Shown here: positions 63,693-64,000 of the stretch, in pieces
How positions within the stretch are numbered: position 1 is the stretch's first letter
Layout of the letters: every line of letters starts with the position of its first letter
Source: Gammaproteobacteria bacterium UBA2675
GTDB taxonomy: Bacteria; Pseudomonadota; Gammaproteobacteria; Pseudomonadales; Pseudohongiellaceae
Length of the DNA stretch: 64,000 nucleotides
Direction: 5' to 3'
Assembly: GCA_002354805.1 (NCBI GenBank)
Contig: DEMH01000009.1
Coordinates: 496,001-560,000 of the forward strand
Translations under genes and position numbers: made by a program
The notes under the pieces: model-generated
Told to the model about the DNA's origin: nothing
The model's database searches: none
The model's input: the letters and a program-made list of their open reading frames with translations, nothing else

Positions 63693-64000
63693 CGAACTGG
63701 CTTTCCGAGCCTGTCGAGACACTGCTTCTGAATAACGATTACCCCTTCGAAGACCCTGAAGCGCAGTCCCGATTCCGGCTACAAACTGATGTTCTGGTCA
63801 TTGGTTCCGGCTATGGTGCGGCCATGGCGGCCCTGGCGCTGCTGGAGCCAGACAGGCAGGGCAGGCAGATCCCGCAAAAGCTCTGGATATTTGAGCGCGG
63901 CAATGAATACGTGCCGGATGATTTCCCTAAAACCATGGCCGATCTTCCGGGACTGATTGGTACCGACAAGGTCAATCCTGCCGGGCTCTGGGATGTGCGC
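63689..64000 (+). CDS. FAD-dependent oxidoreductase, N-terminal part (GMC-like; cut by window edge)
   Basis: The frame is open from GTG 63689 to the window end (104 residues). It overlaps the regulator stop by 4 bp and has GAGGAGG upstream. The FAD dinucleotide motif VLVIGSGYGAAMAALAL (GxGxxG) begins at about residue 38, followed by LWIFERGNEYVPDDFP. The beginning fits GMC/cholesterol oxidase-type flavoenzymes, but the substrate cannot be set from this part. Confidence 0.8.
   Translation, partial: MTNWLSEPVETLLLNNDYPFEDPEAQSRFRLQTDVLVIGSGYGAAMAALALLEPDRQGRQIPQKLWIFERGNEYVPDDFPKTMADLPGLIGTDKVNPAGLWDVR

Noticed and set aside
1..64000. Mobile elements, prophage, CRISPR arrays, tRNA or rRNA genes
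   Set aside because: I found no transposase or integrase, no regularly spaced repeats, no cloverleaf-like sequence and no rRNA-like stretch.

Overview
The window reads as a chromosomal segment of a free-living, probably marine or aquatic gammaproteobacterium. Evidence: conserved gammaproteobacterial neighbourhoods (lptM-lysA-dapF-DUF484, gshB-tonB-yqgE-ruvX, yggS near pilT, efp-epmA facing epmB), a type IV pilus retraction motor and a FimX-like protein, an Oar-type TonB-dependent receptor, and an NaChBac-type sodium channel. Base composition is moderately GC-rich and even. I see no rRNA, tRNA, insertion sequence, prophage or CRISPR array. Genus cannot be fixed from sequence alone; a Pseudomonadales/Cellvibrionales-like or related marine lineage fits.

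Layout. 1-4.3 kb: 5' end of a VCBS/cadherin-repeat adhesin, a NarL-type response regulator with a TTG start, and a convergent 7TMR-DISM histidine kinase. 4.4-9.3 kb: dabB-dabA inorganic carbon pump behind a LysR-type regulator. 9.5-13.6 kb: Oar-like receptor with a strong terminator, then a secreted cupin-like protein. 13.7-18 kb: xthA and a PA0069-type radical SAM gene behind a perfect LexA box, then parC. 18-22.7 kb: FimX-like GGDEF/EAL protein, epmB, efp and epmA. 22.8-26.2 kb: small zinc-ribbon membrane protein, beta-lactamase-fold hydrolase, degenerate acyl-AMP ligase. 26.2-31.2 kb: yggS, an ECF sigma/anti-sigma pair diverging from a subtilisin-like lipoprotein, pilT. 31.2-37.8 kb: sodium channel, glycine cleavage genes (gcvT-gcvH-gcvP), signal peptidase, small secreted protein. 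38-46.2 kb: lhr helicase behind a second perfect LexA box, a secreted zinc metalloprotease, a small membrane protein, a FAH-family enzyme. 46.2-49.1 kb: ruvX, yqgE, a TonB protein, gshB. 49.2-51.7 kb: two genes with degenerate receiver domains, at the place where Pseudomonas carries pilG/pilH. 51.8-59.3 kb: surface glycan genes including a roughly 1400-residue multi-glycosyltransferase. 59.4-62.7 kb: DUF484, dapF, lysA, lptM. 62.9-64 kb: a second NarL-type regulator and the start of an FAD oxidoreductase.

How the genes work together. Several themes recur: twitching and c-di-GMP signalling (pilT, FimX-like, pseudo-receivers), SOS control (two exact CTGT-N8-ACAG operators, one before a radical SAM/exonuclease III pair and one before Lhr), EF-P modification (both EpmA and EpmB beside efp), and envelope/glycan building. 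The observations most worth pursuing are the paired non-phosphorylatable receivers at the pilG/pilH position, the two LexA boxes, the ECF/anti-sigma/subtilisin lipoprotein module, the catalytically eroded acyl-AMP ligase, and a structured intergenic region ending in a rho-independent terminator at 59.4-59.6 kb that may be a small RNA.
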